Shown here one piece after another: positions 1-7,003 of a stretch of 11,361 bases of DNA. The translations under genes were made by a program, and so were the position numbers. Positions within the stretch are counted from its first letter, which is position 1. Every line of letters starts with the position of its first letter. The DNA is from an uncultured Lachnospiraceae bacterium. Lineage in GTDB: Bacteria; Bacillota; Clostridia; Lachnospirales; Lachnospiraceae. The notes under the pieces were generated by a model. That model saw only the letters and a program-made list of their open reading frames with translations. It ran no database searches and was not told the DNA's origin. The DNA is taken from the NCBI GenBank assembly GCA_946413945.1, contig CAMKMR010000028.1, forward strand, positions 1 to 11,361, read 5' to 3'.

Positions 1-4
1 ATAA

Positions 5-1153
5 TTATACTGAAATGATATCCTTTTCCGGATCAACATCAGGCCCATATAAAGCTTTTAAGGATAAGCCTGCTGTAACAATATCTGTAAGCAAAACACT
101 AAGTATAGCTGATGCGATACTCTCATCACTTATGAAACCATTCTTAATGTTCTGTTCCCATGCATCATCTATATCTTTCATAAGCTGTTTCTCGTCAAAA
201 GTATGAAGGTCATGTATTATAGCGGAAATGATATCGAGTGTATCTCTTGCCTGACTGCTCCTGTCATAATCTCTCTTTCTACAATCCCATAGCTGTCCCG
301 GTCCTTTGATGCGAAGTGTCTGAAGCACCTTGGAATAAGCACTTCTTATATCTAACGCATCTGTAAATACATCACTTAAGGCTATGGAGGTCTCTAGATT
401 AAGCTGATTTCTTATGATCTGTATCAGATCTGTAAATTCATATCCCATATAGGATGCAGCAGCCTGCTCATTATAAAAATTTAAGATAACTATTATATGA
501 GATTCATAATCCTTAAATACTATAAAATCTCCGTCTATTTCTATCATTTCTGACAGCATATCCTGTATCAGCGTTTCCCAGTTTGAAAGCAGTTCGAGAT
601 TCTGAGATTCTTTTAACTTAAACTCAATACCTGCGCAAAGAAAGGCATTACCTTTAAAATCGAGACTTTTTATAGCCCTGTCCACTTCATTTTCATCTCG
701 GGAATAAAGAATCTTCTTTGCGGTATCTTCAATTCTATTCTTTTTCTCCCTGTTTTCTTTTTTCTCCATTTCTGCCGCTCTGTTGATATTATCCTGGAGT
801 TTCATCAGACTAAGGAGAAGTTCCTGTTTTTCAAATGGTTTTACGATATAATCGCAAACTCCTATCTTTACAGCTCTTCTTGCATACTCAAATTCATTAT
901 TGCCTGTGATAAGAATAACTGAAATATCCGGATAATTATTCACTATCTTATCAGCCAGCTCCAAGCCATTTATATAAGGCATTGTAATATCTGTAAGAAC
1001 TACATCCGGATAATATTCAGGGATTTTTTCCCAGGCTTCTTTTCCATTCTTTGCTTCACAGCATATTTCAAATCCATATTGTTTCCAGTCAAGACATCCC
1101 TTTAGATACTCTAAAAAAATCGGCATGTCATCAACGATCATGATTTTTATCAA
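5..1153 (-). CDS. YesN-like response regulator lacking its AraC output domain (382 aa)
   Basis: This is the cytoplasmic receiver partner of the kinase encoded 34 bp upstream. Residues 1-120 form a complete receiver domain: acidic pair D8/D9, phospho-acceptor D55 in LTDITMP, T83 and K105 in the IVKPF motif. Residues 120-160 are charged and probably coiled-coil. Residues 160-375 resemble the poorly conserved linker of YesN-family regulators. YesN proteins usually end in a roughly 100-residue AraC helix-turn-helix pair, but here a TAA stop at 5-7 follows residue 382, before any such domain. Only four bases lie beyond the stop, so a nonsense mutation, a frameshift and a natural single-output loss cannot be separated. 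The start is TTG at 1153, chosen because GGAGGA lies 8 bases upstream; the ATG at residue 5 would be about 21 bases from that site. The receiver assignment is secure; the function without an output domain is unknown. Confidence 0.88.
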   Translation of the reverse strand: MIKIMIVDDMPIFLEYLKGCLDWKQYGFEICCEAKNGKEAWEKIPEYYPDVVLTDITMPYINGLELADKIVNNYPDISVILITGNNEFEYARRAVKIGVCDYIVKPFEKQELLLSLMKLQDNINRAAEMEKKENREKKNRIEDTAKKILYSRDENEVDRAIKSLDFKGNAFLCAGIEFKLKESQNLELLSNWETLIQDMLSEMIEIDGDFIVFKDYESHIIVILNFYNEQAAASYMGYEFTDLIQIIRNQLNLETSIALSDVFTDALDIRSAYSKVLQTLRIKGPGQLWDCRKRDYDRSSQARDTLDIISAIIHDLHTFDEKQLMKDIDDAWEQNIKNGFISDESIASAILSVLLTDIVTAGLSLKALYGPDVDPEKDIISV

Positions 1154-1161
1154 CTATCATT

Positions 1162-1167
1162 TCCTCC
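1162..1167 (-). promoter_or_regulatory. Ribosome-binding site supporting the TTG start of the truncated regulator
   Basis: GGAGGA on the minus strand lies 8 bases before the TTG codon at 1153. A closer ATG at 1160-1158 is in another reading frame and would not give the receiver domain. This site decides the TTG start. Confidence 0.65.
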
Positions 1168-1187
1168 AATTAATACATGGCGCGCTT

Positions 1188-2987
1188 TTATTTTTCGTCT
1201 GATAAAAAAGGCAGATGAATAAGGATACTTGTGCCTACGCCATAACTGCTTTCAACATAAAGCCCATATTCATTTCCAAAATATAATCTTAATCTGTTAT
1301 ATACACTATAAACGCCAAAATGTTTCCTGCCATCAAGTTCATCAACTTTTATCTTATCCATTTCACCTACGGCTCTTGTCATCTGATCCTTCAATTTAGC
1401 CAACTGCTCCTCATCCATTCCTTGTCCATCATCAGAAACAGTGATAATGACCGATCCATCATCATTTTTATAACCAGATATTCTTATACTGCCCCAGCCT
1501 TCTTTTAGTTTGATACCATAGTAAATGGCATTTTCCACCAGCGGTTGAAGAGTCATTTTAGGTATCAATACATTGTCAAATTCAGCAGGGATATCTACTT
1601 CATACATAAATTTTTCACCATATCTCATAAGCTGAAGATCTAAATAATCTATTATTATCTGCTTTTCCCTTGATATTGGCACTATCTCTTCAGCTCCCGA
1701 AAGAGAATTCTTATAATATTCTGCTAATTTTCTGGTGACCCTTTCCGCTTCCCTGGCACGTTTCATTTCAATGAGCATGATTATTATATCAAGCGTATTA
1801 TATAAAAAATGAGGCTTTACCTGTTCCTGTATCAAAGCCAGCTCATATTCCCTCTTCTTTTTTGATTCTTCATTGATCTTCTTTACCAGAAGCTGATTCT
1901 GCTCTGTCATATAATTAAAGGTCTTTGAAAAGTCGCTGATCTCATTATCACCTTTTTCAGGAAACCTTATACTAAGATCACCTTCGGCTATCTTTAAAAC
2001 GCCATCTCTTAATTCTTTTATCGGGTCTGTGACATAACGCTTTGTTATCATCTTCATGACCACTGTAAGTGCAAGAACCACTATTGCAACTGTGATAAGA
2101 ATTACCAACAATTGTCCTCTTGTAACATTGAACTTATCAACATTTGTAAGGCCTATCATCTTCCATTTTGTTGATCCAACTTCAGTTCTTGCCACAAGGT
2201 ATTTCCCATAAGGGATGGATATCTGATCCGGTCCGTTAAAATCCAACAGTTCTAGCCTGTTATTCTCATTCTTATTTACATATTCCTTAATACGCTCTGC
2301 CTTATCTTTCTTTTCATCAACCCCTGCACCGGTAACAAATGTATTATTATCATCAAAAAGCAGGTATTCACTGATATAGCTATCGTAAGCCTTCATTAAA
2401 TAGCTTTCATCTAAATTAACAAAGACATAACCAAGACTTTCTCCATTTACAGTACTGCTAAGCCTTCTTGCAAGAACGATCTGCTTTTTAGATTCTGTAT
2501 CAAAGATTCCTTCATCATCAATATACATAATCTGATTTACGCCGCTGCTTTCTTTTAGTCTTTTCAGGAGTCTGGAATCAATGATCTTATCACTATTTTC
2601 CCTTAACTTATCTTGAGAAAAATAGATCATATTCTCTTCAGTCACATAAATAGTAGAATTTACGCCTTGAAAAAGAAGCGAGTTTTTTATAAGCAAATTT
2701 CTTATTTCCTGAGACTTCTTTGTTGAAATGATCCTTTTTTTGATAATATCATTAAGTTCTATAGTAAGATTATTTTCACAGAGCAGACCTTCTCTAAACA
2801 CTGATTCTGTTCTGTCAGCCATTACCTTAATGCTTTCCTCTATCTGAAGCCTGCTTCTTTTCTGAATCTCTCTATTGAACTGAACTACTAAGATCGTAGA
2901 AGCTATTATAACTGACACTATAGCCAGCATATAGGATATTGATGATATTTTATAAATTATGGTCGAATGTTTTTTTCTTTTTTTCAA
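1188..2987 (-). CDS. YesM-type sensor histidine kinase (599 aa)
   Basis: This is a membrane sensor kinase expected to autophosphorylate and pass phosphate to the regulator 34 bp downstream. Order of parts: a basic N-terminus, membrane helix about 13-33, an extracytoplasmic region about 35-285 (Cache-like in size, no confident ligand motif), and a second helix about 292-314. A HAMP linker follows at about 315-368, then the His_kinase dimerisation box with H393 in QVKPHFLYNTLD. The HATPase domain has N486 in LVENAIYYGIK and the G1 box DDGQGM at 519-524. The usual G2 motif GIGLxNV appears as HFGVYSVYNRL near 556-566, so its first glycine and asparagine are not conserved. The start is TTG at 2987, supported by AGAGGA 7 bases upstream. 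Length is normal for YesM. It has its own candidate promoter. Its signal is unknown; the neighbouring sugar transporter suggests a carbohydrate. Confidence 0.93.
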   Translation of the reverse strand: MKKRKKHSTIIYKISSISYMLAIVSVIIASTILVVQFNREIQKRSRLQIEESIKVMADRTESVFREGLLCENNLTIELNDIIKKRIISTKKSQEIRNLLIKNSLLFQGVNSTIYVTEENMIYFSQDKLRENSDKIIDSRLLKRLKESSGVNQIMYIDDEGIFDTESKKQIVLARRLSSTVNGESLGYVFVNLDESYLMKAYDSYISEYLLFDDNNTFVTGAGVDEKKDKAERIKEYVNKNENNRLELLDFNGPDQISIPYGKYLVARTEVGSTKWKMIGLTNVDKFNVTRGQLLVILITVAIVVLALTVVMKMITKRYVTDPIKELRDGVLKIAEGDLSIRFPEKGDNEISDFSKTFNYMTEQNQLLVKKINEESKKKREYELALIQEQVKPHFLYNTLDIIIMLIEMKRAREAERVTRKLAEYYKNSLSGAEEIVPISREKQIIIDYLDLQLMRYGEKFMYEVDIPAEFDNVLIPKMTLQPLVENAIYYGIKLKEGWGSIRISGYKNDDGSVIITVSDDGQGMDEEQLAKLKDQMTRAVGEMDKIKVDELDGRKHFGVYSVYNRLRLYFGNEYGLYVESSYGVGTSILIHLPFLSDEK

Positions 2988-2994
2988 GAAACGA

Positions 2995-3000
2995 TCCTCT
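2995..3000 (-). promoter_or_regulatory. Ribosome-binding site supporting the TTG start of the kinase
   Basis: AGAGGA on the minus strand sits 7 bases before TTG at 2987. It places the start at the lysine-rich N-terminus just ahead of the first membrane helix. No in-frame ATG with a comparable site was seen nearby. Confidence 0.65.
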
Positions 3001-3045
3001 CTATTTTACTTACACATTAATATAAGAAATTTCACAAACTAATAT

Positions 3046-3074
3046 ATAATAAGCTTTTTTTCATATATTCACAA
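3046..3074 (-). promoter_or_regulatory. Candidate sigma-A promoter of the second kinase/regulator operon
   Basis: On the minus strand TTGTGA (3074-3069) is followed by a 17-bp spacer and TATTAT (3051-3046). This matches 4/6 and 5/6 of the consensus with ideal spacing. It lies about 60 bp upstream of the kinase start. The -35 box lies inside the promoter-proximal copy of a 21-bp direct repeat, so a regulator bound there would act directly on polymerase binding. The surrounding DNA is very AT-rich, so chance matches are possible. Confidence 0.5.
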
Positions 3075-3085
3075 TCAAATATTTA
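3065..3085. repeat. 21-bp direct repeat, promoter-proximal copy
   Basis: This copy matches 3126-3146 at 19 of 21 positions; the core is ACAATC followed by A or G and AATATTTA. The copies are 61 bp apart, close to six helical turns. This copy overlaps the candidate -35 box. Such face-aligned repeats are typical of dimeric or AraC-type regulator sites, but the AT-rich setting weakens the inference. Confidence 0.5.
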
Positions 3086-3108
3086 TTACCATATGAATAA
3101 TTGAACGA

Positions 3109-3132
3109 TTAATATGCTATCTAACATATTAA
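3109..3132. promoter_or_regulatory. Perfect 8-8-8 inverted repeat in the kinase control region
   Basis: TTAATATG and CATATTAA are perfect 8-bp arms around an 8-bp centre. The element lies between the two direct repeats and overlaps the start of the distal copy, upstream of the candidate promoter. It may be an operator; it is too AT-rich and too far from a T-run to be a terminator. Confidence 0.4.
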
Positions 3133-3146
3133 CAATCGAATATTTA
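3126..3146. repeat. 21-bp direct repeat, distal copy
   Basis: This is the second copy of the element at 3065-3085, with two mismatches. It lies about 50-70 bp upstream of the candidate -35 box, a distance at which an activator could bind. A separate 15-bp palindrome with arms AAGAATT/AATTCTT lies nearby at 3173-3187. Confidence 0.5.
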
Positions 3147-3238
3147 ATGGGTTTTAATTTTACAATAAACTTAAGAATTTAATTCTTCAATTTTCAGCCA
3201 TTTTCTTTGCAGACTCAGCGCTTTATAGGATTGTTTTT

Positions 3239-3400
3239 CTTTTGCTAGTTATCTGACGGCTCGATGTCGGGCAGTCGCAAAGGCCACGGGCTTTTGCTCG
3301 TTATCTACCATCTCGCCTATCGGCTCGATGTCGGGCAGTCGCAAAGGCCACAATTTTTTGTGCAAGCACAAAAATTCGTGGCTTTTGCTCGTTGCCTACG
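3239..3400. repeat. REP-like, GC-rich intergenic palindromic repeat cluster
   Basis: An identical 31-bp block occurs at 3257-3287 and 3321-3351 (it starts CGGCTCGATGTCGGGCAGTC). A second block beginning CTTTTGCT and continuing with GTT occurs three times, near 3239, 3291 and 3382. The end of the 31-bp block (GCAAAGGCCAC) pairs with the start of the next short block (GTGGCTTTTGC). This makes a short hairpin at 3277-3297 and a long one at 3341-3388 with 20 of 23 pairs and a 2-base loop. The cluster is clearly richer in GC than the AT-rich DNA on its kinase-gene side. It sits between a terminator and the next promoter. This fits a dispersed extragenic palindromic or MITE-like element; no coding role is apparent. 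Confidence 0.75.
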
Positions 3401-3401
3401 C

Positions 3402-3440
3402 AAAAAGGATGCAGACCCGTGTAGAATCTGCATCCTTTTT
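3402..3440 (-). terminator. Intrinsic terminator of the transporter operon
   Basis: A perfect 14-bp stem (AAAAAGGATGCAGA at 3402-3415 with its complement at 3427-3440) encloses an 11-base loop and lies 19 bp beyond the stop of the second permease gene. The A/T flanks give a T-run in both directions, so it could act on either strand; here it serves minus-strand transcription. Confidence 0.9.
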
Positions 3441-3459
3441 TGATATATATATAATAGGC

Positions 3460-4314
3460 TCAGCCTTTAACTGAGCCACCAATTGTCATAGCTTTTTCTA
3501 CCTGTTCAGAGAATAAAGCGTAAACGATAATTGCAGGTAAAGAAGAAATTACCATTGTTGCACCCATTGCGCCCCAGTCAGTTGTAAATGATCCCTGGAA
3601 GAAAAGTACTCCAAGAGGAAGTGTCTTAAGATCAGGTATACTTCCAACAAGTACATTTGCAAGAATAAATTCATTCCAAGCATTAAGGAATGTATAAATA
3701 GCAAGTGTTACTGTTGCAGGCTTAACAAGTGGCATGATCACCATGAAGAAAGTCTGATAGATATTTGCCCCATCGATACATGCTGCTTCTTCAAGTTCTC
3801 TCGGAATTCCTTTGAAGAATCCGTAATATATCATGCATGAGAAGGCAAGATTTATAGCTATATATGGGAAGATGAGTGACCATCTTGTTCCAATAAGATT
3901 TATTGCCTTAACCTGTTTAACAACAGGGATCATGATAGACTGAGCCGGAATAAAAATTCCAAGTCCAAGGAAAGTTCTAAAGAAGCCTCTTCCCTTCCAT
4001 TCCATACGGCTTGTAGCGTATGAAAAGAAAAGTGAACAAACGAGAACCCCGATAACTGTTGCTCCTGAAACTAAAAGTGAATTAAGGAAGTAACGAGGAA
4101 CATTATATGAATGAAACGCCTTGATATAATTCTCAACTCTGAAATGAGTTGGAAAACCAAATGGATTTGTTACAAATATCTCATCATTATTCTTTAACGA
4201 ATAGAATAACATCCAGATAAGAGGATAAAGTGAAAATGCCGCATATAACCAGCAGAATACAACAAAGGCTATTCTGCCTGGACTATTCTTCTTAATTTGC
4301 TTATTTTGCTTCAT
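3460..4314 (-). CDS. Carbohydrate ABC transporter permease, MalG/CUT1-like (284 aa)
   Basis: This is an inner-membrane channel subunit of a binding-protein-dependent sugar importer, pairing with the permease encoded immediately upstream. About six membrane helices are visible, the first at about 15-38 and the last at about 250-268. The cytoplasmic EAA loop that docks the ATPase begins at E176 (EEAACIDGA) and runs to MPLV at 194-197. The family signature FLNAWNEFILA is at 209-219. Length is typical of MalG-type subunits. The ATG start at 4314 follows GGAGG with a spacing of 10 bases and lies inside the end of the upstream permease gene (14-bp overlap), implying translational coupling. A strong terminator follows. 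The subfamily is clear; the sugar is not. Confidence 0.95.
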   Translation of the reverse strand: MKQNKQIKKNSPGRIAFVVFCWLYAAFSLYPLIWMLFYSLKNNDEIFVTNPFGFPTHFRVENYIKAFHSYNVPRYFLNSLLVSGATVIGVLVCSLFFSYATSRMEWKGRGFFRTFLGLGIFIPAQSIMIPVVKQVKAINLIGTRWSLIFPYIAINLAFSCMIYYGFFKGIPRELEEAACIDGANIYQTFFMVIMPLVKPATVTLAIYTFLNAWNEFILANVLVGSIPDLKTLPLGVLFFQGSFTTDWGAMGATMVISSLPAIIVYALFSEQVEKAMTIGGSVKG

Positions 4315-5230
4315 ACTGTGCCATCCTCCTTATATTTTCTCTTGCTATCTTTTCTTCAGTCTCTGATGATTTTTCTCTAAACATGAAATTAATAAATATC
4401 ATAAGAGCCATACACTCTAATACCATGATAGTTGCAGCTGAAAGACCATAACCATACTTGTTCTGATTAAATGCTGCTGAATACATCATATATGTAAGTG
4501 TATATGTTGAACGACCTGGACCGCCATTAGTCATAATGTTCATTTCTGTGAAAGCCTTGATACCACCAGTAAGAGAAATAATAAGACAGAACTTATATGT
4601 TTCCTTAAGAAGTGGTATTGTGATCTTGAAATGAGACATAACCTTTGAACATCCATCGATCTGTGCTGCTTCATAGTAATCAGATGAGATAGATTTCATA
4701 CCGGCATTGATAAGCGCAAACTGATATCCCATCCACTGCCATGCATTTACAAATGATACCACTACGATCGCAAGATGCTTATCTCCAAGCCAGTCCTGGC
4801 CTTTAGCATGGAATAATGCAAATATATGATTAATAAGTCCCTGTCCATCCAGCATTGCTGTCCAAAGCTGACATACTACAGTAACCGAAAGTACTACAGG
4901 TATAAAGTAAACTACTCTAAGGAATTTTCTTCCCTTTGTTCTTTTATCTGAAACTGTTATCGCAAATACAGTTGCCAGTACCATCTGATAAACAGTAATT
5001 ATCAAAGCAAAAATAAGCTGATTTAAATTTGACTTCCAAAATGTACTTGTACCAAATAACTTCTTATAATTTGCAAGTCCATTAAACGTTGCTTTTGTTA
5101 CGCCATTCCAACTTGTAAAACTGTATCCAAAAACCTGGCAAATTGGAATAAATTCAAAGTAAACGAAGATTGCAAGTGCTGGAAGCATAAAAAGTATGAT
5201 TGCAATCTTATTTCCAAAAAACTTCTTCAT
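4301..5230 (-). CDS. Carbohydrate ABC transporter permease, MalF/CUT1-like (309 aa)
   Basis: This is the first membrane subunit of the importer. Predicted helices lie at about 8-30, 68-92, 104-124, 152-176, 210-230 and 262-284. The EAA loop is E187-A189 followed by IDG and ending at IPLL 205-208, which is where the ATP-binding subunit docks. The motif MTNGGPG at 233-239 is common in MalF/UgpA-type permeases. The shorter form, without the large MalF periplasmic loop, is usual in Gram-positives. The ATG at 5230 has GAGG about 10 bases upstream. It overlaps the next permease gene by 14 bp and is separated from the binding-protein gene by 174 bp containing a stem-loop. No ATPase gene is nearby, so a shared MsmX/MsmK-type ATPase is inferred. 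Confidence 0.95.
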   Translation of the reverse strand: MKKFFGNKIAIILFMLPALAIFVYFEFIPICQVFGYSFTSWNGVTKATFNGLANYKKLFGTSTFWKSNLNQLIFALIITVYQMVLATVFAITVSDKRTKGRKFLRVVYFIPVVLSVTVVCQLWTAMLDGQGLINHIFALFHAKGQDWLGDKHLAIVVVSFVNAWQWMGYQFALINAGMKSISSDYYEAAQIDGCSKVMSHFKITIPLLKETYKFCLIISLTGGIKAFTEMNIMTNGGPGRSTYTLTYMMYSAAFNQNKYGYGLSAATIMVLECMALMIFINFMFREKSSETEEKIARENIRRMAQYEAK

Positions 5231-5310
5231 GTATCTATTTCCTCTCTCTTATATATCCCCAATATATTATGAGCTGATCACCTTATTCCCCAAAGATCAT
5301 TAAGATGCTT

Positions 5311-5368
5311 AAAAAAACTCTTTCATTAAGAGAAGCTACGGTAATTGCCGCAGCTTCTCTATTTAATG
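5311..5368 (-). promoter_or_regulatory. Intercistronic stem-loop with an alternative small terminator-like hairpin
   Basis: Between the binding-protein stop and the MalF-like start lies a strong hairpin. Its 9-bp arms AGAGAAGCT (5329-5337) and complement (5352-5360) are followed inward by one mismatch and CGG/CCG around a 6-base loop. CATTAA/TTAATG extend it outward after a small bulge. On the transcript the last arm also overlaps a 5-bp hairpin CTCTT-AATGA-AAGAG followed directly by seven Ts (5311-5332), so the two folds compete. Likely roles are protecting the 3' end of the binding-protein message or partial termination, giving more binding protein than permease. The remaining intergenic DNA, including 5233-5310, shows only the permease ribosome-binding site. 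Confidence 0.65.
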
Positions 5369-5404
5369 TTGTTTTATTATGGATTAAAGGTATCTAATTA
5401 ATTA

Positions 5405-6757
5405 TTATTCAGTATCCTCAAGGATCATATTCACAAACTCATCTGCTGAATATTCACCAGAGATAAGTGCCTGTGAGTTTGCCTGAATCGACTCATTAAA
5501 TGTTGCATTTGTAAGACCCCATGTGAATCTTGTTGTTGCTGTGATGTTTGGAATTTCATCTGAAAGTTTCTGCATCATAGCAGGAAGTGGTGTCTCACTC
5601 TTAAGTCCGGTTACAATGGCTACAAGTGGATTATGTCTCTTAAGAACCTTAGCTTCACAGTATTTTTCCGCCATAAATTCAGCAATGATAGCAGCTTCAT
5701 TTGCATGAGCAGAATCAGGATTTACTGCAAAACCAGATGTTGATCCACCACCTGAGAATACGTGCTTGTTAGCTTCGTAAGAAGCTGCATCTTGAGCCGG
5801 ATAATACATCCAGTCAACATTATCTCCAAGAGCTGCTGTAGCTTCTTCAATGTACCACTGACCATTAAGTATCATAGCTGCCTGTCCATTTTTGAACATG
5901 GCATTAGCATTATCATAGTTTGTTGTTGTAGCATCTGACTGGAAAATACCTTCTTTTACAAGCTTCTCAAGTTCCTTAGCTGCTGCAACATAATCTGCAT
6001 CTTCAATTGATGCTGAACCATTATCAAGAGCTTTGATACCACCATTGTTATATCTTGTGGCAATAACATCAAATGCTGCTGTTGAATTCCAGCCTTCCTG
6101 TCCGAAAAGGGCGATTGGAGTAATGTTCTTTTCATTAAGAACCTTTACAACATTTTCAAGCTCTTCATATGTTGTAGGTACTTCTAAGTTATTATCAGCA
6201 AAAATCTGCTTATTGTAATACCAGAGAACATATTCCTGTCCTGCAAATGGGAATGCATACATATTTCCATCATCCGCATATGCAAGTTCCTTATTACTCT
6301 GGATAAGCTTTGATGTATATCCCATTCCTTCTGCAACATCATTAAGAACCATGATCTGATTTGATTCACGGAAAGTATTAATGATATCAGTTGAAGCCTG
6401 ATAGATATCAGGAAGCTGACCTGTTGACGCAAGTGTCTTAAGTGTTGTTCCACCATCCTGAGCCTGATCGATCTTGTTAAGTGTAACATTAGGATATGCG
6501 GTCTTAAGCTGTTCTATAGCATAGTCATATGGGACCATTGAGTCATCGTCCGCATACTGTGTATAGATTGAAAGCTCCAAAGGCTGACCATCATTAAGGA
6601 CAGGATAGCCATTTTCACTCATTACTATATCTGAAGATGACTTTTCTCCTGAATTATTTACAGATGAACCTTGTTGCTGATCAGAAGAACCGCATCCAGA
6701 CAGCATTGTTGCTGCCATTGCAGTGCAAAGAATTGCACTAACCACTCTTTTTTTCAT
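5405..6757 (-). CDS. Extracellular sugar-binding lipoprotein, CUT1 family (450 aa)
   Basis: This is the substrate-capture component of the importer, anchored outside the membrane. A lipoprotein signal occupies residues 1-21: MKKR, a hydrophobic stretch, then the lipobox LSGC with lipidated C22. A serine/asparagine/glutamine-rich tether runs to about residue 45. The rest has the family-1 solute-binding fold (SBP_bac_1 type), with the typical hinge segment YAFPFAGQEYVLWYYNK and NGQWYIEE. Aromatic residues are plentiful, as expected for sugar stacking. The ATG at 6757 is chosen because AGGAGG lies 4 bases upstream and the signal peptide starts there; in-frame upstream ATGs would add 24 residues ahead of the signal. 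It is first in an operon with the two permease genes. An oligosaccharide ligand is likely by family; its identity is not readable. Confidence 0.95.
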   Translation of the reverse strand: MKKRVVSAILCTAMAATMLSGCGSSDQQQGSSVNNSGEKSSSDIVMSENGYPVLNDGQPLELSIYTQYADDDSMVPYDYAIEQLKTAYPNVTLNKIDQAQDGGTTLKTLASTGQLPDIYQASTDIINTFRESNQIMVLNDVAEGMGYTSKLIQSNKELAYADDGNMYAFPFAGQEYVLWYYNKQIFADNNLEVPTTYEELENVVKVLNEKNITPIALFGQEGWNSTAAFDVIATRYNNGGIKALDNGSASIEDADYVAAAKELEKLVKEGIFQSDATTTNYDNANAMFKNGQAAMILNGQWYIEEATAALGDNVDWMYYPAQDAASYEANKHVFSGGGSTSGFAVNPDSAHANEAAIIAEFMAEKYCEAKVLKRHNPLVAIVTGLKSETPLPAMMQKLSDEIPNITATTRFTWGLTNATFNESIQANSQALISGEYSADEFVNMILEDTE

Positions 6758-6767
6758 ACTACCTCCT

Positions 6768-6783
6768 ATGTCGCAAACGACAT
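6768..6783 (-). promoter_or_regulatory. Hairpin directly upstream of the ribosome-binding site of the binding-protein gene
   Basis: ATGTCG and CGACAT form a perfect 6-bp stem with a 4-base loop, ending one base before AGGAGG. It could stabilise the message or limit ribosome access in the roughly 65-nt leader. It is short, so the functional claim is only inferred. Confidence 0.4.
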
Positions 6784-6827
6784 TCATATAAATATTTAGT
6801 TTTTTTTCGCATCTTTCTGACATAACC

Positions 6828-6856
6828 ATAATATAAAAAAATGAATTATTTATGAA
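6828..6856 (-). promoter_or_regulatory. Candidate promoter of the sugar-transport operon
   Basis: On the minus strand TTCATA (6856-6851) is followed by a 17-bp spacer and TATTAT (6833-6828), matching 4/6 and 5/6 of the consensus. Transcription would start near 6820, giving a leader of about 65 nt. The DNA here is extremely AT-rich, so other placements are possible. No catabolite (cre) site was recognised. Confidence 0.4.
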
Positions 6857-6860
6857 TGAA

Positions 6861-7003
6861 GATTTTAAAATAAAATTTGTAAATTCTAAAATTTTATATA
6901 TTCCAATATTTTATGAATCTCTAAAATCAATAATTTATCTGCAAATTTTTTCAATTTTTTTAATGATTCCTCTATTTCAGTGCTTACTGTATTTATTATC
7001 CAT
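6861..7003. other. AT-rich upstream region of the transport operon with no recognised element
   Basis: This stretch is almost entirely A and T with scattered TTTT/AAAA runs. It lies upstream of the candidate transport promoter and after the previous terminator. It might act as an UP-element or curved regulatory DNA, but no repeat, operator, RNA gene or coding region could be supported. Confidence 0.4.

Noticed and set aside
3239..3400. Structured RNA gene or riboswitch
   Set aside because: The hairpins are built from duplicated blocks located after a terminator and upstream of the next promoter. No conserved riboswitch core or tRNA-like fold was recognised; a REP-like repeat explains the pattern better.
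5329..5360. The large intercistronic stem-loop as a full operon terminator
   Set aside because: The large stem is not directly followed by a T-run; the seven Ts come about 11 bases later, after a smaller 5-bp hairpin. The permease genes downstream lack an obvious promoter of their own, so partial rather than full termination is more likely.
6184..6489. A 101-codon minus-strand open frame in another frame of the binding-protein gene
   Set aside because: It is wholly inside the sugar-binding protein gene, which has a clear family fold and signal peptide. No independent start signal or domain was seen.
6758..6829. Longer start for the sugar-binding lipoprotein
   Set aside because: In-frame upstream ATG codons would add 24 residues before the signal peptide. 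The AGGAGG site and lipoprotein signal fit only the start at 6757.
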